Position numbers and translations under genes: made by a program
The notes under the pieces: model-generated
What the model saw: only the letters and a program-made list of their open reading frames with translations
Databases searched by the model: none
Told to the model about the DNA's origin: nothing
Shown: one piece after another, positions 54,602 to 62,100 of the stretch
Numbering within the stretch: position 1 is the first letter of the stretch
Layout of the letters: every line of letters begins with the position of its first letter
DNA from: Psychromonas ingrahamii 37
GTDB lineage: Bacteria > Pseudomonadota > Gammaproteobacteria > Enterobacterales > Psychromonadaceae
Direction of reading: 5' to 3'
Assembly (NCBI RefSeq): GCF_000015285.1
Contig: NC_008709.1
Location: forward strand, 2,976,001 to 3,040,000
DNA length: 64,000 nt

Positions 54602-55705
54602 TTAATTATGCGTTAAAGAAATGCAGGATAACTGACCATCATTGTCTTCTAGCACTCCCTTATTAATCAATGTATCCAACGTTCGAGCAAAGTTATTCAT
54701 ACTTCCTCCCATTGCCTTAACATCAACTCGAATAACATTTTTATCTGTTAATTCACCTTTATCTGCTCTAGATCGAATCGCTTGCCATATTAAAATTTGT
54801 TCTTTAGATAAGTTTTTAACGCCCATATCTTTCATTTCTTCAATCGCTTCATTTTCGACTTCAATCCCATCCGGGATCAACACCAATGAATTAATCATAC
54901 GGCCCTGTTTACTCACGAATAAATTTTTCTTAATCAGCCTATAGCCTAACCTTTTTATCGGCTCATCATCTTTCATTTTCTCACAGCTTAATATAAGGCT
55001 TTCACCGCCATCCGACGGACGTTTTACCTTGTATTCGAAATCACAGGCTCCTCTTAAAGCAGAGCTGCCTCTAGCCGCTTTGCTTTCACTCTTACCACTA
55101 TGGTGCACAACTAAAACACTAACACCAAAATTAGCTTTAATAGTGTCGCAACCAGCAATAAAATCCCCCATGTCCTTTGTACTATTTTCATCCGCACCAT
55201 TAAAACATCGAGCCAGTGTGTCCAGAATGACTAAGCCTATTTTACTGTTAGTCTTTTCTTCTATCTCTTTAATTGTTTCCCCCAGTGCCATATTTTGTGG
55301 CCAATTAGCAACATGAATAGGCTCTTTAATATAAAAAAATGTTTCAGGTGCCTCACCATCTATAAAATGGTCACACCATGCTTTTATTCTTCTGGGCACT
55401 CCGACCCCACCTTCCGCGACAATATAAAGTACACCCGTTTTAGTTACCTCATGACCGCTCCAAGATAATCCTGTCGCAATATGTAGCCCCCAACTTAAGG
55501 CTAAAAAAGACTTAAAAGCGCCACTGGGACCATATATCACACCAAATGATTCAAGCGGTATTAACCCATCAATATGATAACCAACTTCAGAATCGTAACC
55601 CTCTGAACCTTGATACCATTTAAATGGCTGAATATTCGTATTTGCCGAATTTGGTTTATGCTCTGACAAAGCAACAATATTCACTTGGTCCGTAATGTTA
55701 TTCAT
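54602..55705 (-). CDS. RepA-like AAA ATPase/helicase
   Basis: A 367-residue RecA-fold ATPase of the plasmid/phage RepA type. Walker A is GPSGAFKSFLALS and Walker B is IGLVILDTLARCFNG, followed by VLVVHHSGKSES (motif with conserved His). The start is ATG 55,705, which overlaps the primase stop codon (ATGAATAA) and has GAGGTGG upstream. The longer frame from 55,819 lies inside the primase gene. It likely unwinds or loads helicase at the satellite origin, working with the primase. Confidence 0.85.
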   Translation of the reverse strand: MNNITDQVNIVALSEHKPNSANTNIQPFKWYQGSEGYDSEVGYHIDGLIPLESFGVIYGPSGAFKSFLALSWGLHIATGLSWSGHEVTKTGVLYIVAEGGVGVPRRIKAWCDHFIDGEAPETFFYIKEPIHVANWPQNMALGETIKEIEEKTNSKIGLVILDTLARCFNGADENSTKDMGDFIAGCDTIKANFGVSVLVVHHSGKSESKAARGSSALRGACDFEYKVKRPSDGGESLILSCEKMKDDEPIKRLGYRLIKKNLFVSKQGRMINSLVLIPDGIEVENEAIEEMKDMGVKNLSKEQILIWQAIRSRADKGELTDKNVIRVDVKAMGGSMNNFARTLDTLINKGVLEDNDGQLSCISLTHN

Positions 55706-56609
55706 TGATGACCACCTCATCACAATATTTAAAGTAATCATTCCAATCTGTATAGCCCATCTTTTTTTGATCATTGCTAAATGGTGGAAATGAGATCGCA
55801 GCATCAAGGCTAACAGCAACTTCTGTTGCTTTTATTTTTCCGGTATTAATGCCCCTTTTCTGCTCAGTTAGCCAATCATCATCTCCTGCGATAACCAGTT
55901 GTACATTTGGGTATCGCTTTTTCAAGATAATTGCTACAGGCATGAGGTTACCGGAAGTTAGCGCTGCAACTGTCGGTGATTTTGTATGTTGCTGAATGCT
56001 TATTGCTGTCACCATTCCTTCACATAGGTATAACTTCCCTTCACCGCACCATTCAAGCAAACCAATGGACCAGCACAAACCTTTTACGCGACCTTCTTTC
56101 ATAAAACGCTTGGAGCCATGTTGATCAATCGTTTGTAAGTTGCAAATTTTTGGTTTTTTTTCTGATAGATCGATTAATGGAACCAGCAGTAAATTGCCTT
56201 CAGTTTTCAAAAAAGGCATCGTTTTTACTGATTTATGCTCAAGATAAGCGTGATTTTTCACTGGCTCAGCTTTGTTATAACGTTGCTTGGCTTGTTGAGC
56301 TGCTTTCTGCTGTTGTTGCTTTTTTTGATAATTTTTAGCCGCAATTTGATCTTTGATTATTGCTCTATCTGCTAATGTCACTTGGTAACCACTTGGTTTA
56401 AAAATCACCCGTTCACCACTTGACCAATCACCAAAAACACAGATTGGGCTATTCAGAAAAGCAACATACCAGCCGTTCTTTTTACATGGTTTACTCTTTG
56501 TCGGTACCCTATGAATTTCCCCATCAGTAATGATTTCCAAAAGTAACAAACCAAAGGATATAGCCGCATCAAGCAGTTCTCCGTTTATCTTCAGGCTATT
56601 AATGCTCAT
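55698..56609 (-). CDS. Toprim DNA primase of satellite/phage type
   Basis: A 303-residue primase-like protein. An N-terminal DNA-binding part (KNGWYVAFLNSPICVFGDWSSGE) is followed by a coiled region rich in Gln/Lys and a Toprim domain: LYLCEGMVTAISI (Glu) and VIAGDDDW (Asp-x-Asp). ATG 56,609 has AAAGGGTGG upstream. Coupled to the helicase gene that follows. Together they form the replication core of a P4-like or PICI-like element. Confidence 0.82.
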   Translation of the reverse strand: MSINSLKINGELLDAAISFGLLLLEIITDGEIHRVPTKSKPCKKNGWYVAFLNSPICVFGDWSSGERVIFKPSGYQVTLADRAIIKDQIAAKNYQKKQQQQKAAQQAKQRYNKAEPVKNHAYLEHKSVKTMPFLKTEGNLLLVPLIDLSEKKPKICNLQTIDQHGSKRFMKEGRVKGLCWSIGLLEWCGEGKLYLCEGMVTAISIQQHTKSPTVAALTSGNLMPVAIILKKRYPNVQLVIAGDDDWLTEQKRGINTGKIKATEVAVSLDAAISFPPFSNDQKKMGYTDWNDYFKYCDEVVINE

Positions 56610-56820
56610 AACAGCCACCCTTTATTAACCTTTTGATTTTCAATGCATTTATAGCCGATAAGTTTGTTAATATATTCACCTATCAAGCCATAGGGTTTAA
56701 TATAATGAAATTTCATCATAAATAAGTTAACCTTATGTTGTTGGTTGCAATGTACTTACCAGGGCAATTGCAACCAATGCTTAAATTATGCGCTCGGTAT
56801 ACCTGAGCGCTCTTTATTTA

Positions 56821-57588
56821 TTATTCCACTTCTTGAAACAAATCATGCGTAAACTTTCCATCCCAATCCTTTTTCATTGGTAATTTATTGTTTAAATATT
56901 GTCCATAAAGCCACTTGGCACCTTTCTCGGTAAGAACCACTTTATGACTAAATTCACCATCTGAACACGGTATAATTTCCTCTTTAAATCGCCCATTCTG
57001 ACCACTCCTTTTGACTTTATATCCCCTTTTAAATTGATAGAATAAGTTTTTATCCATAAGCCAACCTGATACCCGATTAAGGTTAACTCCATTTAATTGC
57101 CGACAAAATCCAGGAGCTGTAAGCCCGGCAGAAAACTGTTTTTCCAGCATGTTGTTATCGATTTTCAATTGCTTTATTTCACACTTTAATTTGTTATTTA
57201 CACCATTTAATTTTAAAGACGCTTCGACACTAGTTGCCCAAGCCCTTGCGGCAACGACTGGGTTATTAAAATCAGGTAATACTATTGGTTGCACTTGTTC
57301 CAGTTCCAGCCATCGTTTAATTATCAGATGCCGCATCTGAATGCTATAACCTGAAACAAGGGTTAGTGTTAACTCCTTAGAAAGGCAATAACATTTACCT
57401 TCCTTGTTTTGTTGATTGAAATAGGTGGGCTCAGATTTGAGCCCACCTATTTGAAGCGCTGTAAACATATTCCTAATATCACGCATAACATTCTTATGCT
57501 TTTTACCGGTTAGATATGCAATTTCCACCGAGCTCATGGTTAATTCATCTTCATTTACAATCGTTGGATTTTTGAGGATAGGCATCAT
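56821..57588 (-). CDS. Rha-family phage regulatory protein
   Basis: A 255-residue protein. Residues ~15-105 are a Rha domain (TMSSVEIAYLTGKKHKNVMRDI, YFNQQNKEGKCYCLSKELTLTLVSGYS). The C-terminal ~100 residues (GFCRQLNGVNLNRVSGWLMDKNLF, VVLTEKGAKWLYGQY) are an antirepressor-type DNA-binding domain. Rha proteins regulate phage or satellite lysogeny. It begins four bases into the AlpA-like gene's stop, indicating coupled translation. Confidence 0.85.
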   Translation of the reverse strand: MMPILKNPTIVNEDELTMSSVEIAYLTGKKHKNVMRDIRNMFTALQIGGLKSEPTYFNQQNKEGKCYCLSKELTLTLVSGYSIQMRHLIIKRWLELEQVQPIVLPDFNNPVVAARAWATSVEASLKLNGVNNKLKCEIKQLKIDNNMLEKQFSAGLTAPGFCRQLNGVNLNRVSGWLMDKNLFYQFKRGYKVKRSGQNGRFKEEIIPCSDGEFSHKVVLTEKGAKWLYGQYLNNKLPMKKDWDGKFTHDLFQEVE

Positions 57589-57848
57589 AGTGTGCCCCCT
57601 GTTTTTTTAAAGTCTGCCTGACGCTCTTCAATTAAATTTTTCACTAACAATTTAATTTCTTCATTTGAGCATCCTGCAATACGCGCAGAAAGAACCGCAT
57701 CTAATTCATGCTGTAAATATCCCACTGCACGATCACCTAAATGGATTCCTGGAGGCATTAAGCCTTTGTTAATTTGATTAAATAAAGTGGAGTTACTAAA
57801 AGCGAATTGCTCTAGTACTGAAGGTTTTTTAACTACTGGTCGAATCAT
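57585..57848 (-). CDS. alpA: AlpA-like prophage regulator
   Basis: An 87-residue winged-helix/AlpA-type protein: FAFSNSTLFNQINKGLMPPGIHLGDRAVGYLQHELDAVL, read as a MerR-like helix pair with the typical Pro-Pro turn and W/Y-LxxELD end (quoted in two parts). AlpA proteins activate excision or replication genes in satellites. First gene of the replication operon alpA-rha-primase-repA. Two direct operator-like repeats lie 63-108 bp upstream. Confidence 0.75.
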   Translation of the reverse strand: MIRPVVKKPSVLEQFAFSNSTLFNQINKGLMPPGIHLGDRAVGYLQHELDAVLSARIAGCSNEEIKLLVKNLIEERQADFKKTGGTL

Positions 57849-57910
57849 ATTAAGCTCCTATAAGTGTTCCAAGACCTTAATGTATCCCATTGATATTTAG
57901 ATAAAAACCA

Positions 57911-57956
57911 AGTAACTAGTTAAAGTTATTTTTGTCAGTAACTAGTTAAAGTTATT
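57911..57956. repeat. Two 20-bp direct repeats upstream of alpA-like gene
   Basis: AGTAACTAGTTAAAGTTATT occurs at 57,911-57,930 and again, identical, at 57,937-57,956, a 26-bp period. Each unit contains the palindrome TAACTAGTTA. They look like paired binding sites for a phage-type regulator, controlling alpA and possibly the divergent small frame. Confidence 0.75.
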
Positions 57957-57989
57957 GATAAAATTATTGGAATATTGTAGGCGGTATTC

Positions 57990-58112
57990 ATGGGGAAAAA
58001 GAGGATTCACAAATGCCATTCTGTTTGGATTTATAGGAAACTTTCGAAGGGTAAAATTGGAGTCTCAACCATGCTGATCCGCAATAAAAATACACTTCCA
58101 TATATAAAATAA
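57990..58112 (+). CDS. Possible 40-residue basic peptide
   Basis: Frame of 40 residues starting MGKKRIHKCHSVWIYRKLS and ending NTLPYIK, with AGGCGG upstream. It lies divergent from alpA and downstream of the direct repeats. Basic composition suggests nucleic-acid contact. It could equally be a remnant. The rest of 58,113-58,289 shows nothing. Confidence 0.3.
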   Translation: MGKKRIHKCHSVWIYRKLSKGKIGVSTMLIRNKNTLPYIK

Positions 58113-58289
58113 ATTTTGCCGATTAGTCTGATTTGTTTTTTAAATAATAATATTGAGAGGTTTTACTGCATTGCTTTGATAAATGAAGCAGGAAGGATCG
58201 TCTTTTTGTATATAAAGAAAGAAAATTGGTTTGTTATAGCAGGACACTATTTCATTTTGTTACGAAGAAACCTGCTAAATCGAACTTTT

Positions 58290-58988
58290 TTATGATAATG
58301 AGGCAGCGACGTCTTTTTTAAAGATGTATTTATATTCAGAATTTTTATATTTTTCTAACCAATTTTTCACGCTACTGTGTGATGGTGGTGTACTGTTTGT
58401 GATGGTGCCATTTTTGAGGTTTTTGCTATCAATTTTTTTGGCAATTAAATCTGGTAATTGTCCTTTCTTAATATCATCTTTTGCGGAAGCACGATAAAAA
58501 TCTAACACTTCCTTGATTTCTCCTTCATGCTCTTCATACTTGGATTTTTCACCCCCATTTATCTTGCTTTGCTTAACCTTAAATAGATTTTTTTTATCCA
58601 CAGAGCGCATATCAATCAGACTTTTGGCAAAATCTTCCACCCCTCCATTACGTTTCACTACCTTTCTATTATATTTCACCAACTCTTCAATCTCCTCATG
58701 CAATTGATCAACGCTAGGATAATAAAGGCCGGCACCTGCTAAACCAGATGGTCTAAAATACTTACGTGCTGTCAAATCCTTATTAGCTGCTATTTTTTTT
58801 ATATTATTAAGTTCGTTATACATCATATCAAGATGCGATAAGTACATCCTTTTTTTTTCTGTAGGTCCGCTTTTTTCTTCCGTGTCATCAACAACTGCAA
58901 AGAATAAATTCCTTAAGGCACTTTCAACAGCTTCGATTTCTGATTTGTAATTTAGACCCAACTTATTGTTTTGAATTTTTTTTTCCAT
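58290..58988 (-). CDS. Hypothetical phage/satellite protein
   Basis: A 232-residue basic, helical protein (start ATG 58,988 with AAGG upstream; the frame is open to 59,021). The C-terminal part (PDLIAKKIDSKNLKNGTI, SHSSVKNWLEKYKNSEY) could be a DNA-binding helix-turn-helix. No family recognised. Its place upstream of alpA, after a 440-bp gap, suggests an early regulatory gene of the satellite-like element. Confidence 0.6.
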   Translation of the reverse strand: MEKKIQNNKLGLNYKSEIEAVESALRNLFFAVVDDTEEKSGPTEKKRMYLSHLDMMYNELNNIKKIAANKDLTARKYFRPSGLAGAGLYYPSVDQLHEEIEELVKYNRKVVKRNGGVEDFAKSLIDMRSVDKKNLFKVKQSKINGGEKSKYEEHEGEIKEVLDFYRASAKDDIKKGQLPDLIAKKIDSKNLKNGTITNSTPPSHSSVKNWLEKYKNSEYKYIFKKDVAASLS

Positions 58989-59330
58989 TTTGACTGCCTT
59001 GAAATCTATTGTCCTAAACATATTTATAAAGTTTCATCATTGCATCTTTAAGCACTGAACATTGCCACTGTTAAACCGAAGAAACCTGAGTGATATTTGC
59101 TTACCTTGATACAAGTTATATTTAATAACATATTGGCGCTGGCTTTATTAGAATCATTTACGTGGAATTTAATATTACTATGTTGCTCCTACTTCGCCCA
59201 GTAAGGGTTTTTACAGTTCATATGTATAATTAATTCCAACTCATTTAGCAACAAAAGTCCCCAATGAATGTGACTCAGACCATCACTTTGAAATGAATGA
59301 ATTAATGTTCAATCCTAGGTACTGTTTTAT
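58989..59330. other. Intergenic DNA without a supported gene
   Basis: About 340 bp with only short broken frames, ending in the resolvase fragment listed next. Also 59,424-59,537 shows no gene. Confidence 0.4.
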
Positions 59331-59423
59331 CAGTTTGAGCGTGACGTAATGAAACAACGTCAAGCGGAAGGAATTATCATTGATAAAATAAAAGATGTGT
59401 ATATAAAGAACGAACTTCATTAA
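59331..59423 (+). pseudogene. Serine recombinase fragment
   Basis: Thirty codons read QFERDVMKQRQAEGIIIDK and then IKDVYIKNELH and stop. Intact resolvases carry FERxLIxERQxEGIAxAKxKGxYKGR at this position, the end of the catalytic domain. Only this stretch survives. It is a separate remnant from the one at 61,381. Confidence 0.6.
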
Positions 59424-59537
59424 TGAGATTAAAAAACTCCTGTTATCAAAGTACGGAATTACCTTACGATTGTGTAACCGTCTTTTAAGCAGAGATTATT
59501 TAAAGCATAAGGCACATAGCCGTTTGTAAGTTGTTAT

Positions 59538-60299
59538 TTAATCTGTCACCTCTTCAAATTTCATGATGTAGCAATATATTTCATCAAATATCGGTTTTCG
59601 ATCAGCTACTTCCCTATTTAATTTGTCAATTTGCAGTTCGAACTTGTTTGTTAATATAATGGTTTTTTCTGTATCAACTTTCATTTTTTCCTGCTTAAGC
59701 AGTGACATCTCTAATGATTCGATACGCGCTATTTGGTTGTCCTCATGAATATGAAATTTGTCATGCATAATCTGTAAATTGGTCTTTTGCGCGGCTGTAA
59801 TATCATCTTTTAGGTCTGCATCGATTTGCTTAACAATAACCATCGTGTGCAATAGTAGTATACGCACTAAATTAAGCTCATCACGTAATGATGCTGTTGA
59901 AGCAGATAAGTATCGTCGGACATCTTCATCAGTGCAGAGGAATGTACTGTAATGGCCAAACTTACGTGCATTTTGATTACCAAGTGATGCGACTCGTTTC
60001 TGTGACCGCAGTTTTTTCAAGAGGGCAGTGTTTGCGGAAGTATCACTTTTATTTTCGTTAACCGATTGAATTTTATGCTTATAACTTTTTGGAACTGTTT
60101 TTTTGAGAGCGCATTTGTCATTTTGTGCTGCGCGCAGTTTGCGCACTCTGTACTGCGTGTTTTTTTCATTTACTTTGATATGTCGTCGTGCGCTAGCATA
60201 ATTAATATTTGTCTGTTGACACCAAGCTTTGACAGATATTTCGTTGCGAGCATGTTCATTTATAAAACGCTGAGTTAATGCTTCCCAATCATTCAACAT
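59538..60299 (-). CDS. Small-terminase-like phage protein
   Basis: A 253-residue protein. N-terminal helix-turn-helix (ISVKAWCQQTNINYASARRHI), then GNQNARKFGHYS, the G-N-Q-N-A-x-K-x-G-x-Y-S box seen in many small terminase subunits, then a long coiled coil (~150-235). A GAGGAT site precedes the ATG. In satellites a small terminase redirects packaging of a helper phage. No large terminase or capsid gene is in the window, which fits a satellite and not a full prophage. Confidence 0.65.
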   Translation of the reverse strand: MLNDWEALTQRFINEHARNEISVKAWCQQTNINYASARRHIKVNEKNTQYRVRKLRAAQNDKCALKKTVPKSYKHKIQSVNENKSDTSANTALLKKLRSQKRVASLGNQNARKFGHYSTFLCTDEDVRRYLSASTASLRDELNLVRILLLHTMVIVKQIDADLKDDITAAQKTNLQIMHDKFHIHEDNQIARIESLEMSLLKQEKMKVDTEKTIILTNKFELQIDKLNREVADRKPIFDEIYCYIMKFEEVTD

Positions 60300-60491
60300 G
60301 ATATCCTCACCAATAACTTTTCAAAAAATACAGATATAAAACGCCGTAAACGACATTTTAATTCATCTGTCGTTGCCAAACCCTATAAGTCCGCTTTTTG
60401 TTGTAAAAAACATCTGTTTGATCGCTTTATATTGTTTTGTAGGACAAATCCTGCAACTGGCTTGCAGAGCAGTGTTGTCAAGGGCTGGAGG

Positions 60492-60707
60492 TTATTGAGT
60501 GATTTTTTCAATCTTTGGATTGTCGTTAGATGATAAAATTTCAATTTCAGGGTTAATTTGAGATCTCGCCACCCAACTAATTCTTTGTAAGGTGGTTAGT
60601 TTAATAGTGCCTATCGGGTGTGTTTTCAGCACACATTCAAACATAAAACTAAGCTGTAGGCTTATACTGTTACCATCAAGTAATCTTGGATACAACAACT
60701 TAATCAT
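60492..60707 (-). CDS. Hypothetical protein
   Basis: A 71-residue frame (SLQLSFMFECVLKTHPIGTIKL; ARSQINPEIEILSSND) without a strong ribosome binding site. Composition is plausible for a small phage protein. No family recognised. Same strand as its neighbours. Confidence 0.4.
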   Translation of the reverse strand: MIKLLYPRLLDGNSISLQLSFMFECVLKTHPIGTIKLTTLQRISWVARSQINPEIEILSSNDNPKIEKITQ

Positions 60708-60748
60708 TACGTATATGTAAATTAGAAGATGAAACAGCGAATTATATT

Positions 60749-60925
60749 TTATACGGGGATAATTGCATTGTTAATAAACAGACCTTTGGCAGAAAATAAC
60801 TTTTCATTCTCATCATAAAGTAATTCCTTAAATTCAATGTATCTATCGAACTGATCAGTAACATCATCAATGGATATCTCAATCAGCGATCTAACGCATA
60901 AACTCATTTTTTTATTTTGTTGCAT
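60749..60925 (-). CDS. Hypothetical protein
   Basis: A 58-residue acidic frame (SLCVRSLIEISIDDVTDQF; EFKELLYDENEKLFSAKG) starting at ATG 60,925 (GAGAG upstream); the TTG at 60,943 is an alternative. It looks like a small phage-type protein. Function unknown. Confidence 0.4.
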   Translation of the reverse strand: MQQNKKMSLCVRSLIEISIDDVTDQFDRYIEFKELLYDENEKLFSAKGLFINNAIIPV

Positions 60926-60943
60926 TTCGCTCTCGTGGTCCAA

Positions 60944-61319
60944 CTTATAATAACCCGATCAAAAGCAGGTAGGTATTCAGCCTATTTTCGGGGTTGCCCT
61001 GGACATGCGAGTTCATCTTAACCTACTATTTTTAACAATTAAAGACTGTTGCTAATGTCCATTTCCCCTGTTGCAGATTGTTTGGGCAGTCCACCAGCAC
61101 CCTAAGTTGTAAATATTCAACCAGGTTATCTGTTTTGGTAATTGTGTCTTATCTTGGTGGGACTAAAGGTCAACTACGATTTGAAGCGAATATGGAATAG
61201 GTCGACAAAACAAGGTGGTGGTGAGTGAATCGTCACTAATTTATCTACGACAAAATAATAACCACCAGATATCAACAAACATCCGTTAAATGACACCATT
61301 AACGACGTACTGAAATAAG
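60944..61319. other. 376-bp region without a recognisable gene
   Basis: No sustained frame or known element. It separates the satellite-like block from the recombinase remnant. Confidence 0.4.
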
Positions 61320-61350
61320 TATCATTAAATAGTGTCAGGCATTATTGATA
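61320..61350 (+). promoter_or_regulatory. Candidate res-like recombinase site
   Basis: TATCATTAAAT on one side and ATTATTGATA on the other form an inverted repeat about 30 bp long, 30 bp upstream of the serine recombinase pseudogene. Resolvase genes usually lie next to their own sites, and this spacing fits a half-site pair. Only one such site was seen. Confidence 0.35.
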
Positions 61351-61380
61351 CCAGTAGTAAAAAACAGATGGAATAGATTT

Positions 61381-61926
61381 ATGAGAACTTGTGCATATTG
61401 CCGCGTTTCCCGATAACAGAGCAAACAACTGAAAATAAAATTTTAGCAATTAGCAACGCCGGATATAGTGTCGAAGCGCAAAGCGTGATCACCGAAACCT
61501 GTTCCGGCTCAATCCCTACAGAAAAACGTACAGAGTTTAAAAATCTAGTGATAACAAACTTGAGAATCAGGGGATACATTAATTGTTCTAAAACTTGACC
61601 GCCGCGGGCATGGTAATATTAATACACAGCAAACAATTCAATACTTAACCGATAAAGGAATAAAGGTTCTTTGCTTGAATTTACCGGTTGCGGATCTATC
61701 AAGCCCAGAAGAAAAGTTAATGCATCAGATGTTCTCTGCAATTACCGATTTTGAATGTAATCGAATCAGAGAGCGAACTAATGAAAGTCTTGCTCGGGCA
61801 ATATCTGAAGGTAAAAAAATAGTCCGCTCGGTCGTGACTAACACCATTAAAACGGTACAGGATGCGAAAGCAAGGGGGTTGTCGACAACGACAGTTAAAC
61901 AGTATTGGAATAAAACAACCACTTAA
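61381..61926 (+). pseudogene. Serine recombinase (resolvase/invertase), frameshifted
   Basis: Starts MRTCAYCRVS, then a frameshift near 61,410 to SEQTTENKILAISNAGYS. A second shift near 61,570 leads to ESGDTLIVLKLDRRGHGN, which continues through PVADLSSPEEKLMHQMFSA to AITDFECNRIRERTNE and the DNA-binding tail KAVQDAKARGLSTTTVKQYW-like end. The catalytic Ser region and DRRGR-type motif are recognisable, but at least two indels kill the gene. It is close to the invertase/resolvase group. Confidence 0.85.
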
Positions 61927-62100
61927 TTTTTTGGTTATGCCTTACCAATAAAAGAAGACGAATGATGTACCTTTCAATCAATAGATTGCAAAATAACAGC
62001 TGGATACTTTAATTAGCACCCTGCCGTTAGTTTGTTATATCAGTCATTGTTCAGCTGATAAAAAATCATTTAAAATTAGTTTTAATGTGTAAACGCTACC

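Noticed and set aside
57911..57956. Two 20-bp repeats considered as a minimal CRISPR
   Set aside because: Only two units with a 6-bp gap and an internal operator-like palindrome; no cas genes.
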